Part shown: positions 1-6,673 of the stretch, piece by piece
Layout: each line of letters opens with the position of its first letter
Numbering within the stretch: the stretch's first letter is position 1
From: JBLNDG01 sp050261415
GTDB taxonomy: Bacteria > Bacillota > Clostridia > Lutisporales > Lutisporaceae
Assembly (NCBI GenBank): GCA_050261415.1
Contig: JBLNDG010000094.1
Coordinates: forward strand, 1-18,625
DNA length: 18,625 nt
Direction: 5' to 3'
Notes under the pieces: model-generated
The model's input: only the letters and a program-made list of their open reading frames with translations
Told to the model about the DNA's origin: nothing
Databases searched by the model: none
Made by a program: the position numbers and the translations under genes

Positions 1-125
1 CACAGAAGGTGGGACAGGAAGCGAACCCAAGCAACTATCTCCTGATGCATGCAATGGGACCCAATGTGGCAGGAGTTATAGGCTCAGCAGTTGCAGCTGG
101 GGTACTGCTCGCAATGCTGGGATAA
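1..125 (+). CDS. Na+-translocating decarboxylase beta subunit, C-terminal end (partial)
   Basis: Only the last 40 codons are present, read in the frame that starts at base 3 and ending at TAA 123-125. The residues include ANPSNYLLMHAMGPNVAG followed by a glycine/alanine-rich hydrophobic tail. This matches the conserved C-terminus of the beta subunit of the oxaloacetate, glutaconyl-CoA and methylmalonyl-CoA decarboxylases (OadB/GcdB/MmdB). In that family the beta subunit is the membrane Na+ channel that couples decarboxylation of carboxybiotin to sodium export. The substrate cannot be told from this fragment. The biotin ligase gene that follows fits, because the partner subunit carries biotin. 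The rest of the gene lies left of the window. Confidence 0.85.
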   Translation, partial: QKVGQEANPSNYLLMHAMGPNVAGVIGSAVAAGVLLAMLG

Positions 126-136
126 TAAATATAATT

Positions 137-170
137 GAGATGCAGACATTATTTTATGTCTGCATTTCTC
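137..170 (+). terminator. Hairpin after the decarboxylase beta gene
   Basis: Arms TGCAGACAT (141-149) and ATGTCTGCA (156-164) pair perfectly around a six-base loop, and flanking GAGA/TCTC extend the stem. It lies 12 bases after the stop codon. The downstream T-run is weak (TTTCTCATT), so it may be a leaky terminator or an RNA 3'-end stabiliser. Confidence 0.55.
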
Positions 171-228
171 ATTGTCTCCGAGCTTTTATTTAAGTCATGC
201 ATATTCTGCTGCCAGTCTTGGTTATAGT

Positions 229-256
229 TTGAAATGGTACAAAGTTGTAGTAAAAT
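229..256 (+). promoter_or_regulatory. Candidate sigma-A promoter of birA
   Basis: TTGAAA (229-234), a 16-base spacer and TAAAAT (251-256) match the sigma-A consensus at 5 of 6 positions each. It sits about 55 bases upstream of the birA start. No obvious biotin-operator palindrome is visible around it. Confidence 0.45.
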
Positions 257-310
257 AATATACAGGGCCATAGACAATTAGCTATACGTAGTGTTTTAAG
301 GGGTGTTGAT

Positions 311-1300
311 ATGAAATATAGGATACTGGAAGAGCTGAAATCCAAGAGTAACGGTTACCTATCCGGGGAAGAAATAAGCAGAAAGTTTGGAATTTCAAGG
401 ACAGCAGTTTGGAAATATATAAACAAGCTGAGAGATGAGGGATATGGCATTGAGTCCCAGACCAACAACGGGTACAGGCTTGTTGACAGCCCTGACTCTT
501 TATCGCCTGTTGAAGTGTTGCCGCTTTTAGAAACAGAGTTTTTGGGAAGGGAAGTAATATATCTTGACAGCATAGACTCTACAAACGCGTATGCTAAGAA
601 AGCCGCTGAAAATACCTTCTGGGATGGAACGGTGGTAATAGCTGATGAGCAGACCTGCGGGAGGGGAAGGCTTGGAAGACAGTGGATTTCGCCAAAGGGA
701 AAGGGCATTTGGATGTCCATGCTGCTAAAACCTGATATTCTGCCTTCCGATGCATCCAAAATAACACTGGTTGCGGCATATGCGGTCTGCAGGGCATTGG
801 AGGACTGCTGCAAGCTGGATGCAAAAATAAAATGGCCAAATGACATTGTAGTGAATGGCAAAAAGCTTTGCGGCATACTTACCGAAATGAGTGCGGATAT
901 TGACGAGATTAAATATGTGGTTGTCGGTATAGGGATAAATGCAAACCTTGATTTGACCGATTTTGGGGATGAAGTTGCTTCTATAGCCACCTCCCTTAAG
1001 ATAGAAGCAGGTAAGTCCGTAAAGAGGAAAGTAGTTGCAGCAAGTGTGCTTAATGAGTTTGAAAAAGTATATAAAAGCTTTGTTTCAAACGCAAGTATGG
1101 AGGACTTTCTGGAAGAATACAAAAGCAGGTCGGCTGTGCTGGGTAAGGATATCAAGGTAATATATAAAAAAGAGGAAATGACCGGAAAGGCTGTAGATAT
1201 CTCACCTGAAGGACACCTCATTGTACAGCTGCCGGATGGAAGCAAGAAGGCGGTTGTTTCAGGGGAAGTATCGGTAAGGGGCTTATACGGATTTATATAG
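311..1300 (+). CDS. birA: Biotin--[acetyl-CoA-carboxylase] ligase / biotin operon repressor BirA
   Basis: BirA activates biotin with ATP to biotinyl-5'-AMP and transfers it to the lysine of biotin carrier domains. Its N-terminal DNA-binding domain also lets it act as a biotin-sensing repressor. The 329-residue product has a winged-helix HTH at about 1-60 (GEEISRKFGISRTAVWKYI), so this is the bifunctional class. The ligase signature GRGRLGRQW is at 117-125, KWPND at 174-178, KKLCGIL at 184-190 and GIGIN at 206-210, followed by the small C-terminal domain. The ATG at 311 has AAGGGGTG at 298-305. The upstream neighbour is a subunit of a biotin-dependent decarboxylase, a likely client enzyme complex. 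Length is normal for the bifunctional form and nothing looks damaged. Confidence 0.96.
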   Translation: MKYRILEELKSKSNGYLSGEEISRKFGISRTAVWKYINKLRDEGYGIESQTNNGYRLVDSPDSLSPVEVLPLLETEFLGREVIYLDSIDSTNAYAKKAAENTFWDGTVVIADEQTCGRGRLGRQWISPKGKGIWMSMLLKPDILPSDASKITLVAAYAVCRALEDCCKLDAKIKWPNDIVVNGKKLCGILTEMSADIDEIKYVVVGIGINANLDLTDFGDEVASIATSLKIEAGKSVKRKVVAASVLNEFEKVYKSFVSNASMEDFLEEYKSRSAVLGKDIKVIYKKEEMTGKAVDISPEGHLIVQLPDGSKKAVVSGEVSVRGLYGFI

Positions 1301-1399
1301 CGATGTTGAAAAACAGGAATTATGATGTTAAAATAAGACTGCTGAAATAGGATGCCATTACTGGAGCTTTGAAATATATAATTTTGTGGAGGATATAAT

Positions 1400-2173
1400 A
1401 TGATACTTGTTTTTGACGTAGGCAATACCAATATTGTTCTGGGTGTATATGAAGGCAAAAAGCTCGAAAATTTCTGGAGATTGAAGACGGATGTGGAAAA
1501 AACAGCTGATGAATATGGAATGGTGATACACCAGCTTTTCTCCTACCAGGGTTACAAAGCTTCGGACATAGAAGCTGTTGTGATTTCGTCCGTTGTGCCT
1601 CCTATAATGTACACTCTTGAACATATGGCGAGGAAATATTTCAACAGGGAGCCTTTGATTGTAGGTCCGGGGATAAAAACTGGCATAAACATAAAATATG
1701 ATAATCCTAAAGAAGTAGGAGCAGACAGGATAGTAAATGCCGTTGCTGCATACGAGCTTTACGGCGGTCCCCTTATAATTGTGGACTTTGGTACAGCTAC
1801 CACCTATTGCGCGGTCTCAAAAAACGGTGAATACCTGGGAGGTGCAATATCCCCAGGCGTGAGGATATCCATGGACGCACTCTTTGAGAGGACTGCGAAG
1901 CTCCCGAGGGTAGAGCTTGTAAAGCCCGAATCCGTTATATGCAAGAACACTATAAACAGTATACAATCAGGGGTCATCTACGGTTATGTGGGACAGGTTG
2001 ATTACGTTGTGCAGCGCATGAAGAAGGAGCTTGATGCCCCTGATGCAAAGGTAGTGGCTACCGGAGGCCTCTCCAAGCTGATTGCATCTGAATCGGAGAC
2101 TATAAAAATAGTAAATGGTCTTTTGACACTGGAAGGGCTGAGAATAATATACGAAAGAAACAGGGAAAGCTAG
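1400..2173 (+). CDS. coaX: Type III pantothenate kinase CoaX
   Basis: CoaX phosphorylates pantothenate to 4'-phosphopantothenate, the first step of coenzyme A synthesis. The type III enzyme is an ASKHA-fold kinase that is not feedback-inhibited by CoA and usually needs a monovalent cation. The 257 residues show the phosphate-binding DVGNTN at 6-11, GADR at 107-110 with the catalytic aspartate D109, DFGTATT at 129-135 and GGAISPG at 147-153. These are the family's diagnostic motifs in order and at normal spacing. The ATG at 1400 follows GGAGG at 1387-1391. The gene lies 99 bases after birA on the same strand with no terminator seen between, so the two may be co-transcribed. birA-coaX-dusB is a common gene order in clostridia (from memory). 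Confidence 0.96.
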   Translation: MILVFDVGNTNIVLGVYEGKKLENFWRLKTDVEKTADEYGMVIHQLFSYQGYKASDIEAVVISSVVPPIMYTLEHMARKYFNREPLIVGPGIKTGINIKYDNPKEVGADRIVNAVAAYELYGGPLIIVDFGTATTYCAVSKNGEYLGGAISPGVRISMDALFERTAKLPRVELVKPESVICKNTINSIQSGVIYGYVGQVDYVVQRMKKELDAPDAKVVATGGLSKLIASESETIKIVNGLLTLEGLRIIYERNRES

Positions 2174-2179
2174 CTATAA

Positions 2180-2198
2180 AATGCGACACTGTCGCATT
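2180..2198 (+). repeat. Perfect 8-bp hairpin just after coaX
   Basis: AATGCGAC (2180-2187), loop ACT, GTCGCATT (2191-2198). It begins six bases after the coaX stop and has no T-run, so it is not a standard intrinsic terminator. It could be an RNA processing or stability hairpin between coaX and dusB. A tandem pair of GCGTAAC follows at 2238-2251. Confidence 0.6.
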
Positions 2199-2274
2199 CC
2201 GGCAGGGCTCCGAAGTATTTCTTGCAATGCTTGAAATGCGTAACGCGTAACAAAAATAGGCAGGTAGGATATTG

Positions 2275-3252
2275 ATGCAGATAGGAAATGTAAAGCTTCA
2301 GAACAATGTATTCCTTGCACCGATGGCAGGAGTAACTGATATGGCTTTCAGGATTCTCTGTAAAAGGCAGGGTTGCGGTCTTACGTATACGGAAATGGTA
2401 AGCGCGAAGGGTTTGTTTTATAATAATGAAAATACTGAAATACTGCTGGAGGTCTCGGAAGAAGAGAAACCTGCTGCAGTTCAGGTTTTCGGCAGTGATC
2501 CTGAAGTAGTGGCACTGGCCGCAAAGGGGGCTATGCATAGGGGTGCTTCGATAATTGATATAAATATGGGATGCCCCACTCCCAAAATAGTAAAAAACGG
2601 TGACGGCAGTGCACTCATGAAAAGACCTGATTTGGTAAGGGACATAGTGAGATACACTGTAAAGGCTGTAAATTTGCCTGTAACGGTAAAAATCAGGAAG
2701 GGTTGGGATGAGACATCCATAAATGCTGTGGAGATAGCTTCAATAGCTGCAGAGGAAGGTGCTGCGGCGGTTACTGTGCATGGCCGTACAAGGGAACAGT
2801 TTTACAGCGGAACTGCTGATTGGGATATAATAAAGCAAGTGAAGCGGGCAATAGATATACCTGTAATTGGAAACGGTGATATACAAACACCTCAGGATGC
2901 AGGAAAAATTCTGGAGGATACAGGCTGTGACGCAGTAATGATAGGAAGGGCTGCGCAAGGCAACCCATGGATATTCGGAAGAACAATTAAGTATCTGCGG
3001 ACAGGATTGCTGCCCCCTGAGCCTGCTTTCGAAGAAAGAATAGAAATGGTCATGCAGCATATGAACATGGTGATAGAGCTCAAAGGCGAGGAAGTAGGGA
3101 TAAAGGAGATGCGGAAGCATGCAGCATGGTATCTTAAAGGCATGCCCGGGTCTGCGAAAGTAAAAACTGAAATATACAAGCTGACCAGAGTGAGTGAAGT
3201 AAAAGATATTTTAAAACAATATTTAGAGTATATAAAACTCCCGACAATATAA
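2275..3252 (+). CDS. dusB: tRNA-dihydrouridine synthase, DusB type
   Basis: This FMN enzyme reduces specific uridines in tRNA to dihydrouridine with NAD(P)H. The 325-residue product is a TIM barrel with APMAGVTD at 15-22 near the FMN site, and DINMGCP at 95-101, which contains the catalytic acid C100. It also has the lysine/arginine strand KIRKGWD, VHGRTREQFYSG and the FMN-phosphate region IGNGDI, plus a helical C-terminal tRNA-binding tail. All core motifs are intact and the length is standard. I chose ATG 2275 over the adjacent TTG at 2272 because GGTAGGA (2263-2269) is well placed for it; the choice changes one residue. Its last codons form the left arm of the terminator. Confidence 0.95.
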   Translation: MQIGNVKLQNNVFLAPMAGVTDMAFRILCKRQGCGLTYTEMVSAKGLFYNNENTEILLEVSEEEKPAAVQVFGSDPEVVALAAKGAMHRGASIIDINMGCPTPKIVKNGDGSALMKRPDLVRDIVRYTVKAVNLPVTVKIRKGWDETSINAVEIASIAAEEGAAAVTVHGRTREQFYSGTADWDIIKQVKRAIDIPVIGNGDIQTPQDAGKILEDTGCDAVMIGRAAQGNPWIFGRTIKYLRTGLLPPEPAFEERIEMVMQHMNMVIELKGEEVGIKEMRKHAAWYLKGMPGSAKVKTEIYKLTRVSEVKDILKQYLEYIKLPTI

Positions 3253-3277
3253 ATCTGCCGGGAGTTTATCTTTTTTT
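3234..3277 (+). terminator. Intrinsic terminator overlapping the dusB stop
   Basis: AAACTCCCG (3235-3243) pairs with CGGGAGTTT (3258-3266), and T7 follows at 3271-3277. The left arm is the last coding sequence of dusB and the stop codon lies in the loop, so translation to the end of dusB would compete with hairpin folding. Confidence 0.9.
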
Positions 3278-3278
3278 C

Positions 3279-3331
3279 CCATATTGTGAAAAAAAAGCAT
3301 AAGTATTAAAATAAAGGTGTATACAATATGG
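3279..3331 (+). promoter_or_regulatory. Candidate promoter enclosed by a 9-bp inverted repeat
   Basis: TTGTGA (3284-3289), a 17-base spacer and TAAAAT (3307-3312) form a reasonable sigma-A promoter for the HTH operon. CCATATTGT (3279-3287) and its exact reverse complement ACAATATGG (3323-3331) lie over the -35 box and just after the expected transcription start. The arm centres are 44 bases apart, about four helical turns. The layout suggests a repressor holding both arms, with the first gene (HTH) the natural candidate. The regulatory role is inference. Confidence 0.5.
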
Positions 3332-3350
3332 TGCACAGAAGAATAATAAT

Positions 3351-3375
3351 CCGGGAAGCGGCAGGCGAGTCCCGG
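3351..3375 (+). repeat. 5'-UTR hairpin before the HTH gene
   Basis: CCGGGA (3351-3356) and TCCCGG (3370-3375) are perfect complements around a 13-base loop, nine bases before the GAGGTG ribosome site. A stable stem here could influence translation of the downstream gene. No riboswitch family is recognised. Confidence 0.5.
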
Positions 3376-3395
3376 TATATATAGAGGTGTAGGAG

Positions 3396-3920
3396 ATGGA
3401 TTTTTATAGAATCGGGGATAAAGTAATAAGCATAACCAAGATTAACAACAAGATAAGAGAAATTTTGGAGCTCCGGACCATGGGGATGTCACAACTGGAG
3501 GTTGGGGAAAAGCTTGGCGTCGAGAGGACTTTCATATCCCGGCTTGAAGGCTTGGGAGAGATTCGGAAGGGTCAGAGTATTGCCGCAGTTGGATTTCCTA
3601 TAAAGAACAAGGAAAAGGTTGAGAAGGTATTGAAAAATTATGGCGTTGAGTATTATCTTCTGATGTCGGAAGAGGAGAGGACTGATTTTGTAAGCAACTG
3701 CAGTGGTGTTCAGCTTACAAACAGTATTATGGAGCTTATCAACAAGTTCAGAAGCTATGATACCGTTATTGTAATGGCTTCGGATTACAGGATCAAGATA
3801 GCCAGAGACCTTCTTGACAATAAGGTTCTTGAGATGGATATAGGAAAATCGCCGATAAAGGAAGATGTAAGTGTAAATATTGATGCGTTGACCGAAATAT
3901 TAAAGTCGTTGAAAGGATAG
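3396..3920 (+). CDS. Small HTH (XRE-like) transcriptional regulator of unknown target
   Basis: A 174-residue soluble protein. Residues about 13-60 form a helix-turn-helix (LRTMGMSQLEVGEKLGVER followed by TFISRLEGLGEIRKG). The rest is an alpha/beta region with strands such as IAAVGFPI, VEYYLLM, DTVIVMASDYRIK and VLEMDIG, which looks like a small sensor or dimerisation domain. The HTH gives a DNA-binding role; ligand and targets are unknown. The ATG at 3396 follows GAGGTG at 3384-3389. It heads an apparent operon: the next gene starts seven bases after its stop, and the shared promoter is flanked by an inverted repeat, which suggests autoregulation. I have seen similar HTH/dehydrogenase-like pairs in clostridial genomes, but no function is established that I know of. 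Confidence 0.8.
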   Translation: MDFYRIGDKVISITKINNKIREILELRTMGMSQLEVGEKLGVERTFISRLEGLGEIRKGQSIAAVGFPIKNKEKVEKVLKNYGVEYYLLMSEEERTDFVSNCSGVQLTNSIMELINKFRSYDTVIVMASDYRIKIARDLLDNKVLEMDIGKSPIKEDVSVNIDALTEILKSLKG

Positions 3921-3927
3921 ATATTTC

Positions 3928-4869
3928 ATGAAACATATTGTAAGTATCAGTATAGGTTCTTCGAAGAGGAACCATAGGGTTGAAATGAAAATAAACGATG
4001 AAGATGTAATTATTGAAAGGATAGGAACTGACGGAGACATAGAGAAGGCTATTGAGCTTGTCAGCGGGTTGGATGGAAAGGTGGACGCCTTCGGAATGGG
4101 GGGTATTGATGTTTACCTCAACGCAGGTAAGAACCGCTATAAGATAAAAGATGCCCTGCCTATAAGGGAAGCTGCCCAAAAGACACCCATGGTCGACGGC
4201 TCGGGGCTTAAAACCTCTCTTGAAATGGAAGTCCCAAAGTTTATCAATGATAATGTGGAAAACCTCAGAGGGAAAAAGGTGTTTATTCTACCTGCTGTAG
4301 ATAGGTACGGAATGGCGGAAGGTTTCATGGAAATGGGATGTGAGCTTGTGCTGGGGGATCTGATGGTTGCATTGGGTATAAATATTCCAATAAAATCATT
4401 GAAAACCCTCGACAGGCTGGCGAGTATCGTTGCACCGATAATATGCCGTTTGCCCTTTGAAATGCTTTATCCGACAGGAAAGGAACAAAACAGGGAAGGC
4501 GGTAAGTCCGGTAAAATCGACAAGTATTTTTATGAAGCGGATATTGTTGCAGGAGACTTCCATTATATAAAGCAGTATATGCCGGAAGGAATGTACGGCA
4601 AGATGGTAGTCACAAATACAGTTACAAAGGAAGATGTTGAGTGGTTGAAGCAATGCGGCATAAGGGTACTGGTGACATCTACGCCGGATTTGCAGGGCCG
4701 GTCCTTTGGCACAAATGTAATAGAAGCCCTGCTGGTTGCACTGATAGGAAAGAACAGTGAGAAAATCACTTCAGAAGATTACCTGAGGGTGCTGAGAGAT
4801 ATTAACTTCAAGCCCAGAGTCGAATACTTCAATACGGCAGCGGCTCAGGATATAGAAAGCGAGGGTTAA
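3928..4869 (+). CDS. Rossmann-like protein of the family annotated 'quinate 5-dehydrogenase'
   Basis: 313 residues, no signal peptide or membrane segment. The N-terminal part carries DAFGMGGIDVYL and a lysine-rich NRYKIKDALPIREAA. The middle has a nucleotide-fold-like stretch, GKKVFILPAVDRYGMAEGF then MEMGCELVLGDLMVALGI. The C-terminal part has ADIVAGDFHYIKQYMP and RVLVTSTPDLQGRSFG. Firmicute members are commonly labelled quinate 5-dehydrogenase, but the classic shikimate/quinate dehydrogenase signature is not obvious and the label looks weak. The start at 3928 uses AAAGGA at 3912-3917, which overlaps the stop of the HTH gene, so the two are probably translationally linked. NAD(P) binding is inference from the fold pattern; the substrate is unknown. 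Confidence 0.75.
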   Translation: MKHIVSISIGSSKRNHRVEMKINDEDVIIERIGTDGDIEKAIELVSGLDGKVDAFGMGGIDVYLNAGKNRYKIKDALPIREAAQKTPMVDGSGLKTSLEMEVPKFINDNVENLRGKKVFILPAVDRYGMAEGFMEMGCELVLGDLMVALGINIPIKSLKTLDRLASIVAPIICRLPFEMLYPTGKEQNREGGKSGKIDKYFYEADIVAGDFHYIKQYMPEGMYGKMVVTNTVTKEDVEWLKQCGIRVLVTSTPDLQGRSFGTNVIEALLVALIGKNSEKITSEDYLRVLRDINFKPRVEYFNTAAAQDIESEG

Positions 4870-4885
4870 ATTACAATATCGAGAA

Positions 4886-4904
4886 TATATCCGTCATGGA
4901 TATA
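4886..4904. repeat. 7-bp palindrome upstream of the unknown gene
   Basis: TATATCC (4886-4892), spacer GTCAT, GGATATA (4898-4904). The right arm overlaps a TATAAT at 4901-4906, but I see no good -35 box at the proper distance. It could be an operator, or only an RNA hairpin between the second and third genes of the unit. Confidence 0.4.
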
Positions 4905-4951
4905 ATATCTATTAATAAATACAACAGTTCAATATTTTCGGGGGTGCTTTG

Positions 4952-5794
4952 ATGAACAATTCTGCAATAATAATATATACCCTTAATACACTGCCGAAGA
5001 TGCTGAACTTTTTTATTACTCCGAGGATAGAGCAGACAATTGATATAAATATGCCTGAAGCTAGTTTTAGGGTATATATTATCAATTGCCCCTTTTCCAG
5101 AGTCAAAAGCGAAAACAGAAAAACAGCAAAGATCCTTAAAAAAATATGTTATAGCAATGACATATATTTTATAATACGAAAGCATAATAAATACTACACT
5201 GAATATGATTACACCGAAGTTGAAAACGGAATTGAGAGGGGTAATGTTGAGGAAATCAAAGCAATCAAGAATTTATCGGCACTAATAAAATTATCTGATG
5301 AGAGGAATGAAAACCTTTTAAAGGGAAATATCGGGTTCATCAGCGCAAGCCTAGGTTATGAAACAATCAACATGGTTTCAGGGGAAGCGGTATGCATTTT
5401 TATTTATGAACATAGTAAAATGGACATAAACCGTAAAAATGCAATTTTTGAAAAGTTGATTTCGGATAAGGGTATTTCGGCAGTTTTTACAAAGGATCTT
5501 GGAAGGATAATAAGTGAGTGCAGCATTTTGTTCGTAGATGGGGTCACAGACCTTGACGAGTATAAAACCGCACTCTCCGGCAAGATAATAATAGGGGAGA
5601 ACCCTGTGGAGGGCGGGTTCAGAAAAGTCACCGGTGTTTTGCTGTGGTTTGAGGAACTGCATAAAACGACTAAAGATAATATATATGTGAAATATAATGA
5701 TGAACTGCTTGCAGTGTTAAGGCATTATTATAAGGACAAAAACCCCATTGGGTTCATAAAAAGGTTTCCATATATATACATGTCCAGTGGCTAA
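4952..5794 (+). CDS. Conserved-looking hypothetical protein, possible Rossmann-like core
   Basis: 280 residues starting at ATG 4952 behind GGGGGTG (4940-4946); a TTG directly before it is possible but less likely. I do not recognise the family. The N-terminal third has short strands (SAIIIYTLN, SFRVYIINCP) and a charged, tyrosine-rich loop region. From about residue 125 the order of elements suggests a degenerate dinucleotide-binding fold: GNIGFISASLGYETINMV, AVCIFIYEHSK, a helix, GISAVFTKDLGRII, SILFVDGVTDL, then GKIIIGENPVEGGF. There is no membrane segment. It lies 82 bases after the dehydrogenase-like gene on the same strand, so a linked role is plausible but unproven. Being encoded just before greA-lysS is probably coincidental, because a promoter separates them. 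Confidence 0.7.
   Translation: MNNSAIIIYTLNTLPKMLNFFITPRIEQTIDINMPEASFRVYIINCPFSRVKSENRKTAKILKKICYSNDIYFIIRKHNKYYTEYDYTEVENGIERGNVEEIKAIKNLSALIKLSDERNENLLKGNIGFISASLGYETINMVSGEAVCIFIYEHSKMDINRKNAIFEKLISDKGISAVFTKDLGRIISECSILFVDGVTDLDEYKTALSGKIIIGENPVEGGFRKVTGVLLWFEELHKTTKDNIYVKYNDELLAVLRHYYKDKNPIGFIKRFPYIYMSSG
4970..5082. repeat. 14-bp inverted repeat inside the unknown gene
   Basis: ATAATATATACCCT (4970-4983) recurs as its exact reverse complement AGGGTATATATTAT (5069-5082), within the first 45 codons. The arms are AT-rich, so chance is possible, but a perfect 14-mer this close is uncommon. Confidence 0.5.
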
Positions 5795-5833
5795 TGCCGC
5801 CGTACATGTATCATAAGGAAGGGTAACAGCATG

Positions 5834-5860
5834 AAAGTACTAGGCTGGAGGCACTTTTTA
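5834..5860 (+). terminator. Possible weak terminator of the HTH operon
   Basis: AAAGTAC and GCACTTT can pair around a ten-base loop with one mismatch, and the right arm runs into TTTTTA. It lies about 40 bases after the stop of the unknown gene and just before the next promoter, which is where a terminator is expected. Confidence 0.4.
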
Positions 5861-5865
5861 CATAC

Positions 5866-5894
5866 TTGACATTAGGAAATTACTACTTTATAAT
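5866..5894 (+). promoter_or_regulatory. Perfect-consensus sigma-A promoter of greA-lysS
   Basis: TTGACA (5866-5871), exactly 17 bases, TATAAT (5889-5894). Every base matches the vegetative consensus, which predicts a strong constitutive promoter starting near 5901. It is the best promoter in the window. Confidence 0.85.
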
Positions 5895-5916
5895 TAACAA
5901 ATAAAGTATAAGAGTT

Positions 5917-5952
5917 GCAGGTAAGAGATATAATTCCTGCTGTATTTTTTTT
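5917..5952 (+). terminator. Early terminator-like hairpin in the greA leader
   Basis: GCAGG (5917-5921) pairs with CCTGC (5936-5940); AA/TT can extend it past one bulged base. T8 follows at 5945-5952 after a four-base gap. Transcription from 5901 that stopped here would give an RNA of only about 50 bases. It may be an attenuator or the end of a small RNA; the stem is modest. Confidence 0.4.
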
Positions 5953-6188
5953 ACGCTGTGTTGGAAGCTGAGTTTGATGGTTTTTACTTTAGAGTTTAAA
6001 AATGGAATTTGTGGGGATTTTATGATGGAGAAGAAATACATTCACGGATAAAGGGTTTATATTGAAGCATACTTAAATTAACGAAACCATAAAGAAAAGA
6101 ATAGTTTTTATTTATACTGGCTGGGTTACAAGCCAGATTAATTATGTGCATTTGCACCAAATCTTAATTGAACGGGAGGCAGGAGACT

Positions 6189-6662
6189 GTGAACAAACAG
6201 AACATACTGACCATAGAAGGCCTGGCTAAGCTTGAGGAAGAATTGGATTATTTAAAGAGCAAGAGACGTGCGGAGGTAGCTCTGAGAATAAAACAAGCGT
6301 TGGCTTTTGGCGACATATCAGAGAACTCGGAATATGATGAGGCAAAGAATGAACAAGCATTTGTAGAAGGTAGAATTGCACAGATCGAGAATATATTGAA
6401 AACTGCCAAAGTTATAGATGACGAAGATATTCAGACTGATACAGTCAGTGTTGGGTGCAAGGTTACTCTTAAAGACATTGAGCTTGGTGATGAAGTCGAA
6501 TATACAATTGTAGGGTCTGCTGAAGCAAATCCTATGAATCTTAAAATATCCAATGAATCGCCTGTAGGAAAAGCATTGATGGGCGAATCTGTGGGAAGCA
6601 CCATTGACATAGTTGTACCGGACGGTGTAATCAAGTACAAGATATTAAACATAAAGAAGTAG
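6189..6662 (+). CDS. greA: Transcription elongation factor GreA
   Basis: GreA enters the secondary channel of RNA polymerase and stimulates cleavage of backtracked RNA so elongation can resume. From GTG 6189 the product is 157 residues, the usual length. The N-terminal coiled coil (TIEGLAKLEEELDYLKSKRR) carries the tip acidic motif in GDISENSEYDEAKNEQ, followed by VEGRIAQIENILKTAKV. The C-terminal FKBP-like domain has NPMNLKISNESPVGKALMG. I chose GTG 6189 because GGGAGG (6174-6179) sits correctly before it. An upstream in-frame TTG at 6168 would place that ribosome site inside the gene and add seven unusual residues. lysS starts 11 bases after the stop, so the pair is an operon. Confidence 0.96.
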   Translation: MNKQNILTIEGLAKLEEELDYLKSKRRAEVALRIKQALAFGDISENSEYDEAKNEQAFVEGRIAQIENILKTAKVIDDEDIQTDTVSVGCKVTLKDIELGDEVEYTIVGSAEANPMNLKISNESPVGKALMGESVGSTIDIVVPDGVIKYKILNIKK

Positions 6663-6673
6663 GGGGAATAAGA

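Larger units (their letters stand above)
5795..6188. other. Intergenic region before greA
   Basis: No gene of normal size is seen. It holds, in order, a weak terminator, a perfect sigma-A promoter, an early T-tailed hairpin, then AT-rich leader sequence. A nine-codon frame at 6022-6051 (MMEKKYIHG) follows a GGGGA. Two further small hairpins are CTGGCT/AGCCAG (6117-6136) and GTGCA/TGCAC (6146-6157), just before the greA ribosome site. The leader would be about 290 bases long, unusually long for greA. No known riboswitch or T-box pattern was recognised. Confidence 0.6.

Noticed and set aside
355..1458. 367-codon open frame on the minus strand opposite birA
   Set aside because: It overlaps a certain gene and the start of coaX, and has no ribosome site or known motif.
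6022..6051. Nine-codon frame MMEKKYIHG upstream of greA-lysS, with two lysine codons
   Set aside because: Suggestive of a leader peptide for lysS, but two lysines in nine codons is weak and the adjacent sequence shows no clear attenuator pair.
6100..6188. T-box leader for lysS
   Set aside because: No T-box sequence, specifier stem or antiterminator is seen; the two small hairpins before greA are simple.
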